From Melampsora larici-populina 98AG31 (lineage: Eukaryota > Basidiomycota > Pucciniomycetes > Pucciniales > Melampsoraceae), in contig NW_006768803.1 of assembly GCF_000204055.1 (NCBI RefSeq), positions 413,607 through 477,606 on the forward strand: a stretch of DNA of 64,000 nt, read 5' to 3'. Positions 21,201 to 29,739 of this stretch are shown here, one piece after another. The notes below the pieces were generated by a model. That model was not told the DNA's origin and searched no databases. It saw only the letters and a list, made by a program, of their open reading frames with translations. A program made the position numbers and the translations under genes. The number at the start of each line of letters is the position of its first letter. The first letter of the stretch is position 1.

Positions 21201-22324
21201 GCCCCCTCGCCAAGTGTCCTAGTATTCCCCATCTGCATACGTACGGCATTCGGGGTGGTTTTCGGCACCGGCGACACTGCATGTGCAATCTGCAAGTCAG
21301 TGGCGATCGTGGCTTCTTCGGTTCTGGGTGTTGGCATCTCGTACGGTGGGATCTGTGGTCGAAAATGTACCTGGTCGTCATCTGTGACACTGAGGGTGGG
21401 TTCTAATGCTGTATTGAACTCACCTTGCGGGGGTTTAGCGTCAGCGTAGCTAACAACCCCCTCGTCAAGATCTCTAGCGTTCCCCATCCGAGCATCCAGG
21501 CTATCCGGGGTGGTTTTCGAGTCAGACGATGCCAATGCAGTGGCAGCAAGATGGTCCTGTGTCCCCAGTGGTTCGGTTTGTTTTGATAACTGTTGTCGAA
21601 AATGTACTTGGTCGTCATCTGTGGCAATTAAGGTATGTCTCATGGTTGTATCGAACTCACCTTGCGGGGGTTTAGCGCTAGTAAAACTAACAATCCCCTC
21701 GTCACTGTCCCTAGCTTTCCCCTTCCGAGCTATCGAGCGATCCGGGGTGGTTTTCGGGTTGGACGATGCCAGGTCGATGGCAGCAAGGTGTCGAGGTAAA
21801 TTCTTCCATTTGTCAGTCTTGATGTCCTTTTCAGGTGGGTGATCTAATGCGGCGATCTGAGTAAATTCTGTCTTTGGTCGTAATGTTCCAGTCTTCCAAT
21901 CTATTCGGTGACCATTCTCTCGCAGCCAAGGCATGCCAAGGATAGCGTCGTACGAATCCTTGATTTTCGTGACGAGGAATCGAGTTTTGGATTCGTCGTC
22001 GTCAATGTAAAGGGAGGTATCGTGAGCAACGGTACGAGGCGCACCATCGAAGCCGTATACATCACCGGCGGTCTTAAGGCTCGTCACAGGCAACCCACTA
22101 CGCTCAACAAACTTGGTACCAAGTACCTCGTGTGTCGAGCCGCAGTCAATGAGGGCTCGAGCAGGGGTGGTTTTAGATTCAGGGGATGTGGCAAAATGAG
22201 ACGTGGATAGGGATATAGAGGTGAACACGCGTGGGTCAGTACCCTGAATTGCATTGTCACTAACGGTATCTATATCTCCCAGTAAGTTATCCTTGCCTAA
22301 GCCCGGGGGTGGCACATCCGTCAC
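18290..22324 (-). CDS. pol: Gypsy pol: protease, reverse transcriptase, RNase H, integrase
   Basis: A 1344-codon open frame in the -1 frame relative to gag, overlapping its end. In order: a protease with ALIDCGSTHEV (Cys in place of the usual Ser after Asp), a low-complexity linker made of about three diverged internal repeats (SDSKTTPD..ARMG and AKPPQGEF type), RT with the YLDDLLIYT active site, RNase H (LECDCSDYALGAILSQ), the integrase zinc module (H-x3-H and CDSC), and the DDE core (DISYDLITDLP, ILSDRGSIF, then the Glu in TDGQSEIVNKAVEQY). Ends at TGA after KLDH. The first codon of the open frame is not ATG, so pol is probably made by frameshift from gag. Confidence 0.92.
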   Translation of the reverse strand: MTDVPPPGLGKDNLLGDIDTVSDNAIQGTDPRVFTSISLSTSHFATSPESKTTPARALIDCGSTHEVLGTKFVERSGLPVTSLKTAGDVYGFDGAPRTVAHDTSLYIDDDESKTRFLVTKIKDSYDAILGMPWLRENGHRIDWKTGTLRPKTEFTQIAALDHPPEKDIKTDKWKNLPRHLAAIDLASSNPKTTPDRSIARKGKARDSDEGIVSFTSAKPPQGEFDTTMRHTLIATDDDQVHFRQQLSKQTEPLGTQDHLAATALASSDSKTTPDSLDARMGNARDLDEGVVSYADAKPPQGEFNTALEPTLSVTDDDQVHFRPQIPPYEMPTPRTEEATIATDLQIAHAVSPVPKTTPNAVRMQMGNTRTLGEGALTLNETKPPRCEYHNIETTSLEAVDKLVVPGSRIGKIASASATWNVSAKLAADATKDKEEKPVEELVPTRYHRFINMFQKTNAMTLPPHQRYDFRVDLIPGATPQASKIIPLSPAEEVALDTMIDEGLSKGTIRRTTSPWAAPVLFTGKKDGNLRPCFDYRKLNALTVKNRYPLPLTMELIDSLRDAEDYSCLDMRNGYNNLHVKEGDEKKLAFICKRGQFEPLVMPFGPTGALGHFQFFISDILREKIGKELAAYLDDLLIYTRAGVDHEKVVEEVLEILRSHNIWLKPEKCKFSRKEIDYLGLLISKNKVRMGPLKVSAVTDWPVPTNVTHIQRFLGFSNFYQRFIEDFSKITRPLHDLTRDKTPFVWGEAQDKAFQTLKTSFTTAPILKIANPYEPFILECDCSDYALGAILSQNDDEGVLHPVAFLSQSLVQAERNYEIFDKELLAVVASFKEWRHYLEGNPNRLEVTVYTDHKNLESFMTTKQLTRRQARWAETLGCFDFHICFRPGSESTKPDALSRRPDLEPLAKDKLSFGSLLKPANLSEKTFNAELDCIEAWFEDEDVIHEDVESWFEQDVVEPTFSETLEIDAIERATDSPIWTDNLIIDRIREQSKLDPRIEELMKSTLASKESIKTPNEYKVHNEILYKDGRIEVPNDKTCKFEILRSRHSSALAGHPGRMKTLNLVQRQYRWPSMKAYINKFVDGCDSCLRVKSSNKLPFRSLEPLPIPARPWTDISYDLITDLPRSNGKNCILTVVDQLTKMGHFVPCTTKMTSDDLASLMIKHIWRLHGLPKTILSDRGSIFVSKITDSLSKQLGIALHPLTAYHPQTDGQSEIVNKAVEQYLRHFTSYQQDDWEEHLLLAEFAYNNSTHMSTGVSPFKANLGYDLTFGRIPLADRCIPTVEERLQKITEIQNELKEALIQAQDTMKRNYDAHVRPTPDWNEGDEVWLNSRNISTTRPSAKLDH
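21180..21790 (-). repeat. Internal repeats in the protease-RT linker
   Basis: Three diverged copies of roughly 220 bp, each with a GTTT.GCG...GCAAGGTGAGTT-like core around 21180-21230, 21415-21480 and 21655-21720. They encode AKPPQGEF-type blocks and expand the linker. Confidence 0.65.
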
Positions 22325-23334
22325 TCCCGAGCGTCTCCATTTTTCGACCTATCGGCTGCTGATCCTCCTGATCCTCCTGCTCCTCCTCTCATCTCTACTT
22401 CCATTGCTGCAATTTTTGCCTCTAATTCTGCCACCTTTCCACCCCCCGTTCTCCTTCCTTTCCCCTTACACCACCTTGCTCGATGTCCACTTTTCCCACA
22501 TGAAAAACATAGTCCCTCTTTCACACGTTTACCGTACTCGTCAGACGAAATGGCGAATCTAGCCGAAGAGATGTCCATGGCATCGGAGGCGACTGGTCTT
22601 GGAGCATTGTAAGTTACCGTCTCGCCTCGGAGTTCACCGTCAATCGCACAGGCTAATTTTGTGATGTCTTCTAAACGTTCAAAGTGCTCCCGAATCATTG
22701 CAACCCGGACATCCGTTTTCAGGCCTTGGCGGTAGTGACTGATCAGCGTAGGAAGTTCCCAACCAGAAGTAGGCGCAAGTTGATTGAATTGGATCGTATA
22801 CTCGGCCGCTGACTTTGTTTGCTTCAAGGCACGAAGGGCCTTCTCAGCACATTGTTTCCTGTCGGAATCGAAGAACACAGCTGCAAAAGCTTCGGTAAAC
22901 TCCTGATAAGTGGGAGGCTGGTCATCACCGGGGTTTAGCGTCCGTTGAAGGAAGGGCTGGGCCCATTGGATTGCATCGCCTCCGAGGTAAGACAAAGCAA
23001 ACATCACCTTCGTCTTGTCGTCGGCGAATAAACTGGCATTGACTGCCACGTACAATCCCACTTGACTAGCATAGGCTTCAGCTGCGGCGCCTCGTGTCCC
23101 GGTAAATTGTTCAGGACGAGCGACTTGGATTTGGGCCTCTCCGCTGGGTGTTGGGGCAGGAGCAACAAGGGTGGGCGCTGGGGCAGGAGCGCTAGTAGGT
23201 TGTGCGGTCCGTCTGGCTTCAGATGCTGCGAACCGGGCTTCAGCAGCTTGTCGAAGGGCAGTCTCTTCAGTCAGACGAGTGTTGAGATCTGCTAGCTGGG
23301 CCGCTATGCGTGCGACATCGTCCGCCGTGGCCAT
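22321..23334 (-). CDS. gag: Gypsy Gag with CCHC zinc knuckle
   Basis: 337 residues from ATG at 23334 to TGA at 22323-22321. It begins with a helical, Ala-rich coiled-coil-like segment and a Pro/Ala linker, then a retrotransposon Gag core (ATADDVARIAAQLAD..., QFTGTRGAAAEAYASQ, DDKTKVMFALSYL, FLQRTL, YTIQFNQLAPTSGW). It ends with a zinc knuckle CFSCGKSGHRARWC (C-x2-C-x4-H-x4-C) and a Gly/Ser tail. The protein would package the element RNA in cytoplasmic particles. Pol follows in the -1 frame. Confidence 0.92.
   Translation of the reverse strand: MATADDVARIAAQLADLNTRLTEETALRQAAEARFAASEARRTAQPTSAPAPAPTLVAPAPTPSGEAQIQVARPEQFTGTRGAAAEAYASQVGLYVAVNASLFADDKTKVMFALSYLGGDAIQWAQPFLQRTLNPGDDQPPTYQEFTEAFAAVFFDSDRKQCAEKALRALKQTKSAAEYTIQFNQLAPTSGWELPTLISHYRQGLKTDVRVAMIREHFERLEDITKLACAIDGELRGETVTYNAPRPVASDAMDISSARFAISSDEYGKRVKEGLCFSCGKSGHRARWCKGKGRRTGGGKVAELEAKIAAMEVEMRGGAGGSGGSAADRSKNGDARE
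22339..22345 (-). promoter_or_regulatory. Possible -1 frameshift site at the gag-pol overlap
   Basis: The two frames overlap only from about 22351 to 22321. The one homopolymeric stretch there reads G AAA AAT on the minus strand in the gag frame, a plausible but non-canonical slippery site. Confidence 0.4.
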
Positions 23335-23632
23335 TGGGGATGTAGGGCTAAAAGTATCCTGTCCGACGTCGTGCCAAGTATCGTCTTCCGTGGACGTGAG
23401 GTCTTCCGATGGTGGTTGAAAGGACGGCGTGGTGGGGATGTGATGTGAGATATGTGATGTGAAAGGTTTGATTGTGGAATACTTCTTCTTCTGAGGTTAA
23501 ACTAAGCTTGACTTCTTGCTACTACAACAATTTTTTCTTCTTCTTCTTTTCTGTTTAAAAAAAATTTTAATCTTCTTCTTCTTTAGTGATCTATCTTGTA
23601 ATAATTTCTTTCCCGGTCTGTTGTATGAAAAG
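23335..23632 (-). other. Gypsy 5' leader
   Basis: Untranslated region between primer site and gag start, CT/AG-rich, no gene. Confidence 0.6.
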
Positions 23633-23642
23633 ATGCTACAAT
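23633..23642 (-). promoter_or_regulatory. Putative self-priming primer-binding site
   Basis: On the minus strand ATTGTAGCAT starts one nucleotide after the 5' LTR. It is not a typical tRNA complement (no TGG start) but is the exact complement of ATGCTACAAT inside the LTR (plus coordinates 23722-23731). This matches the Tf1/sushi type of self-priming, where the 5' end of the RNA folds back on the primer site. Confidence 0.55.
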
Positions 23643-23643
23643 G

Positions 23644-23838
23644 TGTTATGACCGGCCTCTGGGTCAACGTGAGAGGGCAGAGAGGGAGAGAGACTATTGG
23701 TGACCACTACGTGATATGATTATTGTAGCATGAGGAGAGAAGTCTGGATGGTATGTGGTTTGGTACAAGTGCGGCTCAGACTCTCTACATGTCACGATTC
23801 TGTGACATCCCTGTGATCCTGAGTTAGGGATCATAACA
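23644..23838 (-). repeat. Gypsy 5' LTR (195 bp)
   Basis: Nearly identical to 17602-17796 (differences seen at the A/G of CAACGTRAGAGG and the A/G of GGATGRTATG). Followed by GACAC at 23839-23843. Confidence 0.95.
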
Positions 23839-23843
23839 GACAC

Positions 23844-24050
23844 ATTGGCTACTTGAAACTAGCTCATCAATGCTGAGGAACAGCTAGTGGCTCGCCAAAG
23901 CACCCCTTGAGTGTTTTCCTGATTGATTCTTGCTTTGAATCAAGTCGTCTTGAGATTGTAGATGTTATTTGATAGTTAACTGGAATTATGGGTTATGATA
24001 GGAAATCAGGGCCCCAAGAGAGCTCAAAAAGACCTTTTTTTGTGGCTACC
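23844..24050. other. Right subterminal region of the KDZ element
   Basis: AT-rich, no gene. Its outer part (from about 24005) is an inverted copy of 17450-17500. Confidence 0.6.
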
Positions 24051-24075
24051 CTTTGTAGGGGCATTCCGGGGTCCT
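24051..24075 (-). repeat. Right terminal inverted repeat of the KDZ element
   Basis: Exact inverse of 7135-7159. Confidence 0.85.
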
Positions 24076-24083
24076 GTATATAC
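24076..24083. repeat. Target-site duplication GTATATAC, right copy
   Basis: Identical to 7127-7134. Confidence 0.85.
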
Positions 24084-25490
24084 CCCAAAAGATTGAGTGG
24101 GTCAAGGTCCGATTGCAATCCATTTGAATAATTGACTTAGAAATGATTCAAAGTTCATTTCCAGATGTCCAAGTCTAGAGTGGAATTGATGCCTTGTGAT
24201 GAGAAGCTCAAAGACAGGATAGGTGAAATCCTTTCAATCATACTATTTAGGATTTGGTGATAATGGAAGTAGCATTGGGCAACCCGTAGAATTAGCAATG
24301 AGGCACTATTGAGAGGAGCTTGGAGAGATGACTGATTTCAATTTTCCGCTTGGGGAGCACTTGCCACATGGACAGATTCCCAAAGGTGTTTTTTAGATCC
24401 CTTGTACAGTCTCCTTATGACTCCATTCTTCTGGTCAGATAAAATGGACTCAAGATTTACATTTTTCATACACAGAATAAACCATTTCATTCTATGTTGG
24501 ACATTGAGACAAAGTAACAAAGTTTTTTACTACCTTAGAGAAGATTAAACTTCAAGGGTTACCCCTATGCTGGGACTTAGTTAAGTCAGAAATTATACCA
24601 TCATTGTACTTGTTGTGTTGCTTCTTTCCCATCTACATATCTTTTTGTAAATATCTTAACAATCTCACTAATACAAATGACCCATCTTCATGACTCTTTG
24701 TGGGAATCTTTGTACAGATGTTCAAGAACATTGTAGATAGATTATGGTAGTAATCAAAGACAGCCTTTGTGCTTGTGTTGTGTTTCTTTGTGATTTTGAG
24801 CCATGTAGCAGAAATAGTTAAGCTATCAATTTTCAATACCTGTAAGACTTGAAGGAAGTTACTTTATCTGGGCTAGGGTATTTTTCAGAGGTACAATAAG
24901 TCCTGGCTAGATTTTCCAATACAGCCAATAAAGCTACCTTATACACATTACATGTCTTGTATTGTAGTTATGCATAGCTGTCTCACCATCCATCACAATT
25001 TGACTTGGCCTGATAGTCCTGGAGAAGCTCAAGGTGGTGAGAGGAAAGGCTTTTTGGGTAGATACAATACTGACAATACAACAACCCAGTCAACAATAAA
25101 AAAAGAGGAACTCAAAGCTCCCTTGAAAAATGAGAAGTAGGAAAACATGCACAGGCTACTCACAGGATTAGGCTGTTATGTCAAGGAGAGACAAAAACAA
25201 CAAAGCCCACGGACTTTTGAGGAGATACCTGGGTAAACAACTCTGGTGTGAAACAGTATTGGTAATCATCAACCTTCAACATATCCCAGCACAAGCTACT
25301 TCAAAAGAAAGAAATGTCGCAATCAAAGGCAGGAAGAATGAACCATCCTCATCAGCAAGTGCCATCCCAGATATTTATCTGAAGAGCCCCACCAAAGTCC
25401 TTGGGGTGTTCACAAAATATGCAGGGTGTGGATAACTTGGATGTAGACACAGTCCAGAAGGACTATCTTCAAGGAACCTGGGCAGACTTA
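24084..25490. other. Repeat-like region, no gene supported
   Basis: AT-rich sequence with only short open frames and no recognisable domain. Probably old transposon debris; the part around 24170-24470 loosely resembles 4990-5200. Confidence 0.3.
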
Positions 25491-25497
25491 CACCAGG
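25491..25497. repeat. CACCAGG flank of the hAT element, left
   Basis: Seven bases before the left end, repeated at 29733-29739 after the right end; hAT elements make 8-bp duplications, so one base may have changed or belong to the end. Confidence 0.6.
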
Positions 25498-25519
25498 CAA
25501 TACCGGAACAGCTCCACTC

Positions 25520-25690
25520 AAAGGCGTGGGAGCGGAGCGCTGTTTTTGGCGGTCCGCGCACTGCACCTTAGAGCGGAGCCTCCATGCCACTCCCGGGGCC
25601 CGGGAATTCCTGGAGCGGGGCAATCGCTCCACTCCCCGCCCCGGGTGCGCGCTCCCCGCTCTATAGAGCGCAGCAGAAGCCCTGTACCCA
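25520..25690. repeat. GC-rich left subterminal region of the hAT element
   Basis: Clustered GGAGCG and CGCTCC motifs, including a palindromic GAGCG...CGCTC pair around 25610-25660. The stretch 25690-26007 is ordinary and probably the transposase promoter. Confidence 0.65.
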
Positions 25691-26401
25691 GGGGCAAGGG
25701 TACAGGCTTGTACAGGTGGCTCGTCACTCTTGATCACGATCCATTCCACCAACCATCTCTCTTCAAACACCAACAGTACACCAGTTCGTGGCGCTTCACC
25801 CAATTAGGATACATGGACCACCCCTGGCAAGTATCTCGACCGTGGCTGGCCTGTGGTTATCATTCTTTTTGGACTTCTTGGTTGAAAATAATGATTCGGT
25901 GAGTCGCTTGAATCTGATAAGAGTTCAATAACAACACACTTATCTGATCTTCCTTTGCTTGTACCCCTTTTCTTTCTATTCTTTTCCAATCTCTATCATC
26001 AACATCAATGGCACCCTCCAAAAAAACTCCCAACAGTTCAACCCAGATCACGCTCCAGGTTCCCAGTCAGGTTTCATCGAGACAACTCCGTCCACCCAGC
26101 CCTGACCGACAAAAGGAAGGTTTTATCGTTCCTCCAAAAGACTCACGTGCATCTCTTTCTGTTGATGAAGATGAGGAGGGATCACCTGAAGGCCCCCTTT
26201 CTAATCGATTGGCCTCACCTCGACCCCCGGCTTCATCAAACAACAAGAAAAAAGACGCTCCAGCACAAGTTCAACCCAACGCAAAACCTACCTCACAACA
26301 AAAAGTGAGTCTTTTTATTCTAATCAATATGTTAATCAATATTGATTGACTAACTTTTATGTTTTGGACTGTTATTCTAGTCACGTTCTTCAACCAGCAA
26401 A

Positions 26402-26404
26402 TGA
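26402..26404 (+). other. Premature TGA in the hAT transposase
   Basis: AAA TGA ACC in exon 2; otherwise the exon is open with good splice sites. Confidence 0.7.
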
Positions 26405-27449
26405 ACCAGATCACCGTCTGGTAGTGTAGGAACAGCCTCACCTCAAACATCTAAGAGATCCAAATCGGACAAAACTGACGTAAGTCAAGGCTCTCAACTC
26501 ACATGCTTTTTTGAATATCTCATTTCACTATTGCTTTTACAATTTTATTTAGGCCTTTGAGGTCCCAGACAAGTTGGATCTCGATCAGGATTCGGATGTA
26601 GAGTTTGTCAGTCAGATGGAACCTGGATACAACACGGTTCGATCAGCCCGTGTTCAGGACCTGCTTACTTACTTTCATCGGCCTAAAGTAAGTACATCTC
26701 TTTTCTGTTTTTGTCAACAATATCGCATTCAGTCTGTCATGCACGTAGCTGACTCAAGATGCATTTCATTAGGGTCCACTGTACAAGTGCAAATGGTGTC
26801 CTAAGTCGTACAGTGCCGGGGACAAATCATTCTGGGGTCTTTGGCGCCATCGCGATGGAGGCGAAGGTCGACCTCAATGCCCGAACCGTCACAAAGTGAT
26901 TGCTGCCGGTGTCCAGCTTCCCCCTTCATACACAGAACGAATGCAAGCTGAGAAGAAGCCAGAGAAGCAAGGAAAGTCAAAATTAGATTCATATCTTTCT
27001 GGACCCAAGTTTTCACCCGATCTCCTCAACATGATCCTAGTCATGTGGGTAGTTCGGCATGCTCTACCTTGGATCAGATTCGAAGACCCGCTCCTACGAG
27101 CAGCATTCAGTAGCGTAAATCGAGGTGCTGTGGTCCGGTCAAAAACGTGGGCAACACAGCAATCGGTGCATTTGTTTGCTGGATTGCACAACAAGGTGAT
27201 TGAAACACTTCAAGTAAGTGTTGTCCGCTTAACATTTTCACTTACATTCAATTTGTTATGTTTCTAAAACTCTAAATTGTTTCATTTGGCACGTCAATAG
27301 CAAAACGAAGGCAAGTTTTGCCTTATCCACGACGTCTGGACCACTAAAGGCAACCGATTTGCCTTTGTGGGCGCATCAGCAAACTACATTGACAACACTT
27401 GGCTACCTGAAGGAGGCTCAATCCACGTTGCTTTAGGTGACATAATTGA

Positions 27450-27640
27450 TAGGTGAATGAATAAAGGTGCCAACCCCAGCGCTGATAGAGTGGGAACTCC
27501 TTGAAGGTGGGCGTGAGAAAGGGTGGAAACCTCCTTTTCTCACCTACTTAGGTTTGAGGGCGCTCCCACCCCTTTTTTCAAAAAAAAACCCGCTCCCAGG
27601 CGCTGCTCAGGGCGCCAAAATCGCGCCGCGCCCACCACCT
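27450..27640. other. Foreign GC-rich segment replacing part of the hAT core
   Basis: Sequence with stops and GCTCCCACC / CGCTCCCAGG / GGGCGCC motifs lies where homologues have the region leading to the T-D-S-G catalytic block; clear homology resumes at MADEM. It resembles hAT ends, so it may be a miniature hAT insertion coupled to a deletion. Confidence 0.5.
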
Positions 27641-29559
27641 GAGATGGCTGACGAGATGCAATCGATGTTCCTGAAAGCTGAAGATCCGATCTATTGGAAT
27701 GCTTCCGGCCATCACATGCGATGTTATGCGCACAAATTAAACTTGACAGTTGGCCATGGCTTGAAAGCTCTAGGTCAGAAGGTAGGAAAATCAAAACCAA
27801 CAACTCCCAATAATGTACTTCTCCCAATTCCGGCTCTTGAGGTAAATGATGGCAATGGCGACGTTCAAGTAGATGATCCTGACTCAGAAGAAGATGAAGC
27901 TGATCTTCCAGAGAAGCCTGATGGAGTTGATGACAAGGATGATGTTTCTGATGAAGCCAGTAAGGATGTGCCCGAGGATGTTGTTGCGTTGGCCCTTGTC
28001 AAGGTAAGTAGCCATTTTAATCTTTTTGTATGTTCCTGTCTAAAGGTCAGCGCTAATACCTTTTACATTTTCATGTAGGTCGATACAATCTCTGGCCAAA
28101 TTGCTAGTAGTGCGGCTCGCCGCAATGATTTCAAGACGCGTGCAACCCGAATGGGTTACCAGGGTCGCATGCTTAAAAGACCTTGTAAGACTCGGTGGAA
28201 CAGCCATTACGAGAGTAGGCAGATAGCTTTGGAGGCTCAAGAGGTAAGTCTTCATCCTTTTTTCTATTCATTCAATCTATCTTTATTTTTCAATTCATTT
28301 CTTAAATTATGCTGATATATATTTATCATTTCAGATCATCAACTCGATGATTGCCGCCAATCGGAAGGCTTGTTTTTTCAAAGGTGTTACGATATCACCT
28401 GAAGAATGGCATGCTGTTGAAATGGTAAACAAGGTCCTGAAGGTCAGTCTGCCTTTCATTACCTTAATATGTATTGAAAGTGATATACTAACAATTTCAC
28501 TTGCTAGACCTTTGTCGATGCAACATCTTGTGTTGAGGGCAATGGCCCTACTGGCTGTATATTGCTACAAGAGTATCGACGTGTAATATCGGAGCTCAAG
28601 TCCCATCAAGACGAATCATCCACCTTTCCCAGTCTCAACAACTCTATCAACATCATGATTGAGTGGCTTACCAAGTATCAAGAAGAGGCGGCAAACACTG
28701 AAGCCATTGTCTTGGCAACAATTCTCAATCCTCGCTTCCGTGGGAAATTTTTCACCATTCATTACCCCAATTATGAAGCCTCGGCCCTTTCAGCTATTGA
28801 AAATGCTTACTCCACCGAGGTAGAAGCATCACAGGTACGCATAGGAAGCCCTCCACCTGACACCACCAACTGTGATAATGCCGAGGTAGATGAATTCAAT
28901 ATCTTTGGAGTGGCGAACGGAGGCACTGAGACTTCGCATAAGTCTGAGCTGGAAGAATACATGTCTGGACGCTTCCCAATCAAAAAGGAGCAGACACCGC
29001 TTGGTTGGTGGAAGGTGAGCCCGAGTATTTTTATTGTTGATCTTAGCCAAGCTAACATTCATTTGTTTATGTTTTATTTGTATTGTCATTCTTAATTCAC
29101 AGGATCATGCACACCATTTCCCAACCCTTGCTAAACTTGCACGCGATTATTTAGCCATCTCAGCCACTTCATGCGCATGTGAGCGGACCTTCTCAGCGGC
29201 CGCCGATGTTTGCACACCTTCAAGGGGCAGTATGCTCCCAAAGACAATGGAGCGTCTGGTGGGGTCTCAAGCGTGGATGAAAGAGGGAATTGTGCCGGAT
29301 GGGATTTTTGAGGAGGCGTCACAGGCAGTTGAATCCTATATAGCAGGTCTGAAAAATAAAAAAAAAGGATAGGTTCTCATCAAATTAATTACTAAATTAA
29401 AAGAAAGGTACTAGTATCACAATTTAAAAGGAAAGGATTCAGTTTATCTATTCAAAGTCTCTATGCTAGTGATAGTTATATCATCTATTATACAAATATG
29501 TTACTCAATTTCTTATGCTTGAAAAAAAAATTATGTTCAGTCTTTTTCTCACTGATCCA

Positions 29560-29732
29560 GCGCTCGAAGGCGCGGTGCGGAGCGCTAGCGGAGCGGTTTT
29601 ACCGCTCCGCTCCACCGTGAGCCCCAAAAAAACAAAAAAGCGGAGCCGGCGCGGAGCGCCTGTGCGCAGCCACTCCGCTCCGCACCCAAAACTGGTCAAA
29701 ATCCAGAGTGGTGTGGAGCGGTTCCAGTATTG
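29560..29732. repeat. GC-rich right subterminal region of the hAT element
   Basis: Includes a near-perfect palindrome (GCGGAGCGGTTTTACCGCTC core, about 29588-29612) and several GGAGCG motifs. Confidence 0.7.
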
Positions 29733-29739
29733 CACCAGG

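Larger units (their letters stand above)
17602..23838 (-). mobile_element. Ty3/Gypsy chromovirus-type LTR retrotransposon
   Basis: 6237 bp, transcribed on the minus strand, with two 195-bp LTRs differing at two positions seen by eye, and a 5-bp duplication GACAC. It has gag (22321-23334), pol in the -1 frame (18290-22324) and, after a single TGA, the rest of integrase with a chromodomain (down to 17900). A polypurine tract (AAAGGGGGGG) abuts the 3' LTR. The primer site is unusual: the ten bases one nucleotide after the 5' LTR complement a ten-base stretch of the LTR itself. LTR similarity suggests a recent insertion. Confidence 0.93.
7135..24075. mobile_element. Large KDZ-type DNA transposon with nested guests
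   Basis: The ends are a perfect 25-bp inverted repeat starting AGGACCCCGGAATGCCCC (7135-7159 and 24075-24051), extending after one mismatch through GGTAG, and flanked by the 8-bp duplication GTATATAC. An 8-bp duplication is known for hAT and Zisupton/KDZ elements. Inside lie a KDZ-type transposase gene (10840-13124, +) and three genes on the other strand (B 13637-14500, C 14993-16487, D 16540-17286). A Harbinger element (7255-10611) and a Gypsy element (17602-23838) are nested within it; removing them and their duplications leaves about 7.3 kb. Both guests sit near the ends and neither breaks a host-element gene. Confidence 0.8.
26008..29372 (+). pseudogene. hAT transposase with BED zinc finger, disrupted
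   Basis: Exons 26008-26304, 26381-26479, 26553-26687, 26773-27213, 27301 to about 27450, about 27640-28003, 28079-28243, 28335-28442, 28508-29014 and 29103-29372; all clean junctions keep phase 0. A BED-type finger lies in exon 4 (YKCKWCPKSY...WGLWRHRDGGEGRPQCPNRH). FCLIHDVWTTKGNRFAFVG carries the first catalytic Asp. HHMRCYAHKLNLTV and KRPCKTRWNSHYES are typical hAT core blocks, and the last two exons form the C-terminal dimerisation domain (LGWWK, FPTLAKLARDYLAI, CERTFSAA). Two lesions: TGA at 26402-26404 in exon 2, and about 190 bp of GC-rich foreign sequence between about 27450 and 27640 where the second catalytic Asp region is expected. Confidence 0.8.
25498..29732. mobile_element. hAT DNA transposon, defective
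   Basis: Ends are imperfect inverted repeats: CAATACCGGAACAGCTCCAC at 25498 against the inverse of CAATACTGGAACCGCTCCAC at 29732. Both ends are strikingly GC-rich (25520-25690 and 29560-29720) in otherwise AT-rich DNA and packed with GGAGCG/CGCTCC motifs in both orientations, as expected of subterminal transposase sites. It encodes a ten-exon BED-finger hAT transposase (26008-29372, +) that carries an in-frame TGA and an internal replacement. Confidence 0.8.

Noticed and set aside
20973..21449. 158-codon frame opposite Gypsy pol
   Set aside because: Antisense shadow of the pol linker repeats.
4990..24470. Shared repeat between 4990-5200 and 24170-24470
   Set aside because: Similarity is patchy by eye (AGTGGAATTG, GAGGA.CTTG type words) and no boundaries can be set; a real alignment is needed.
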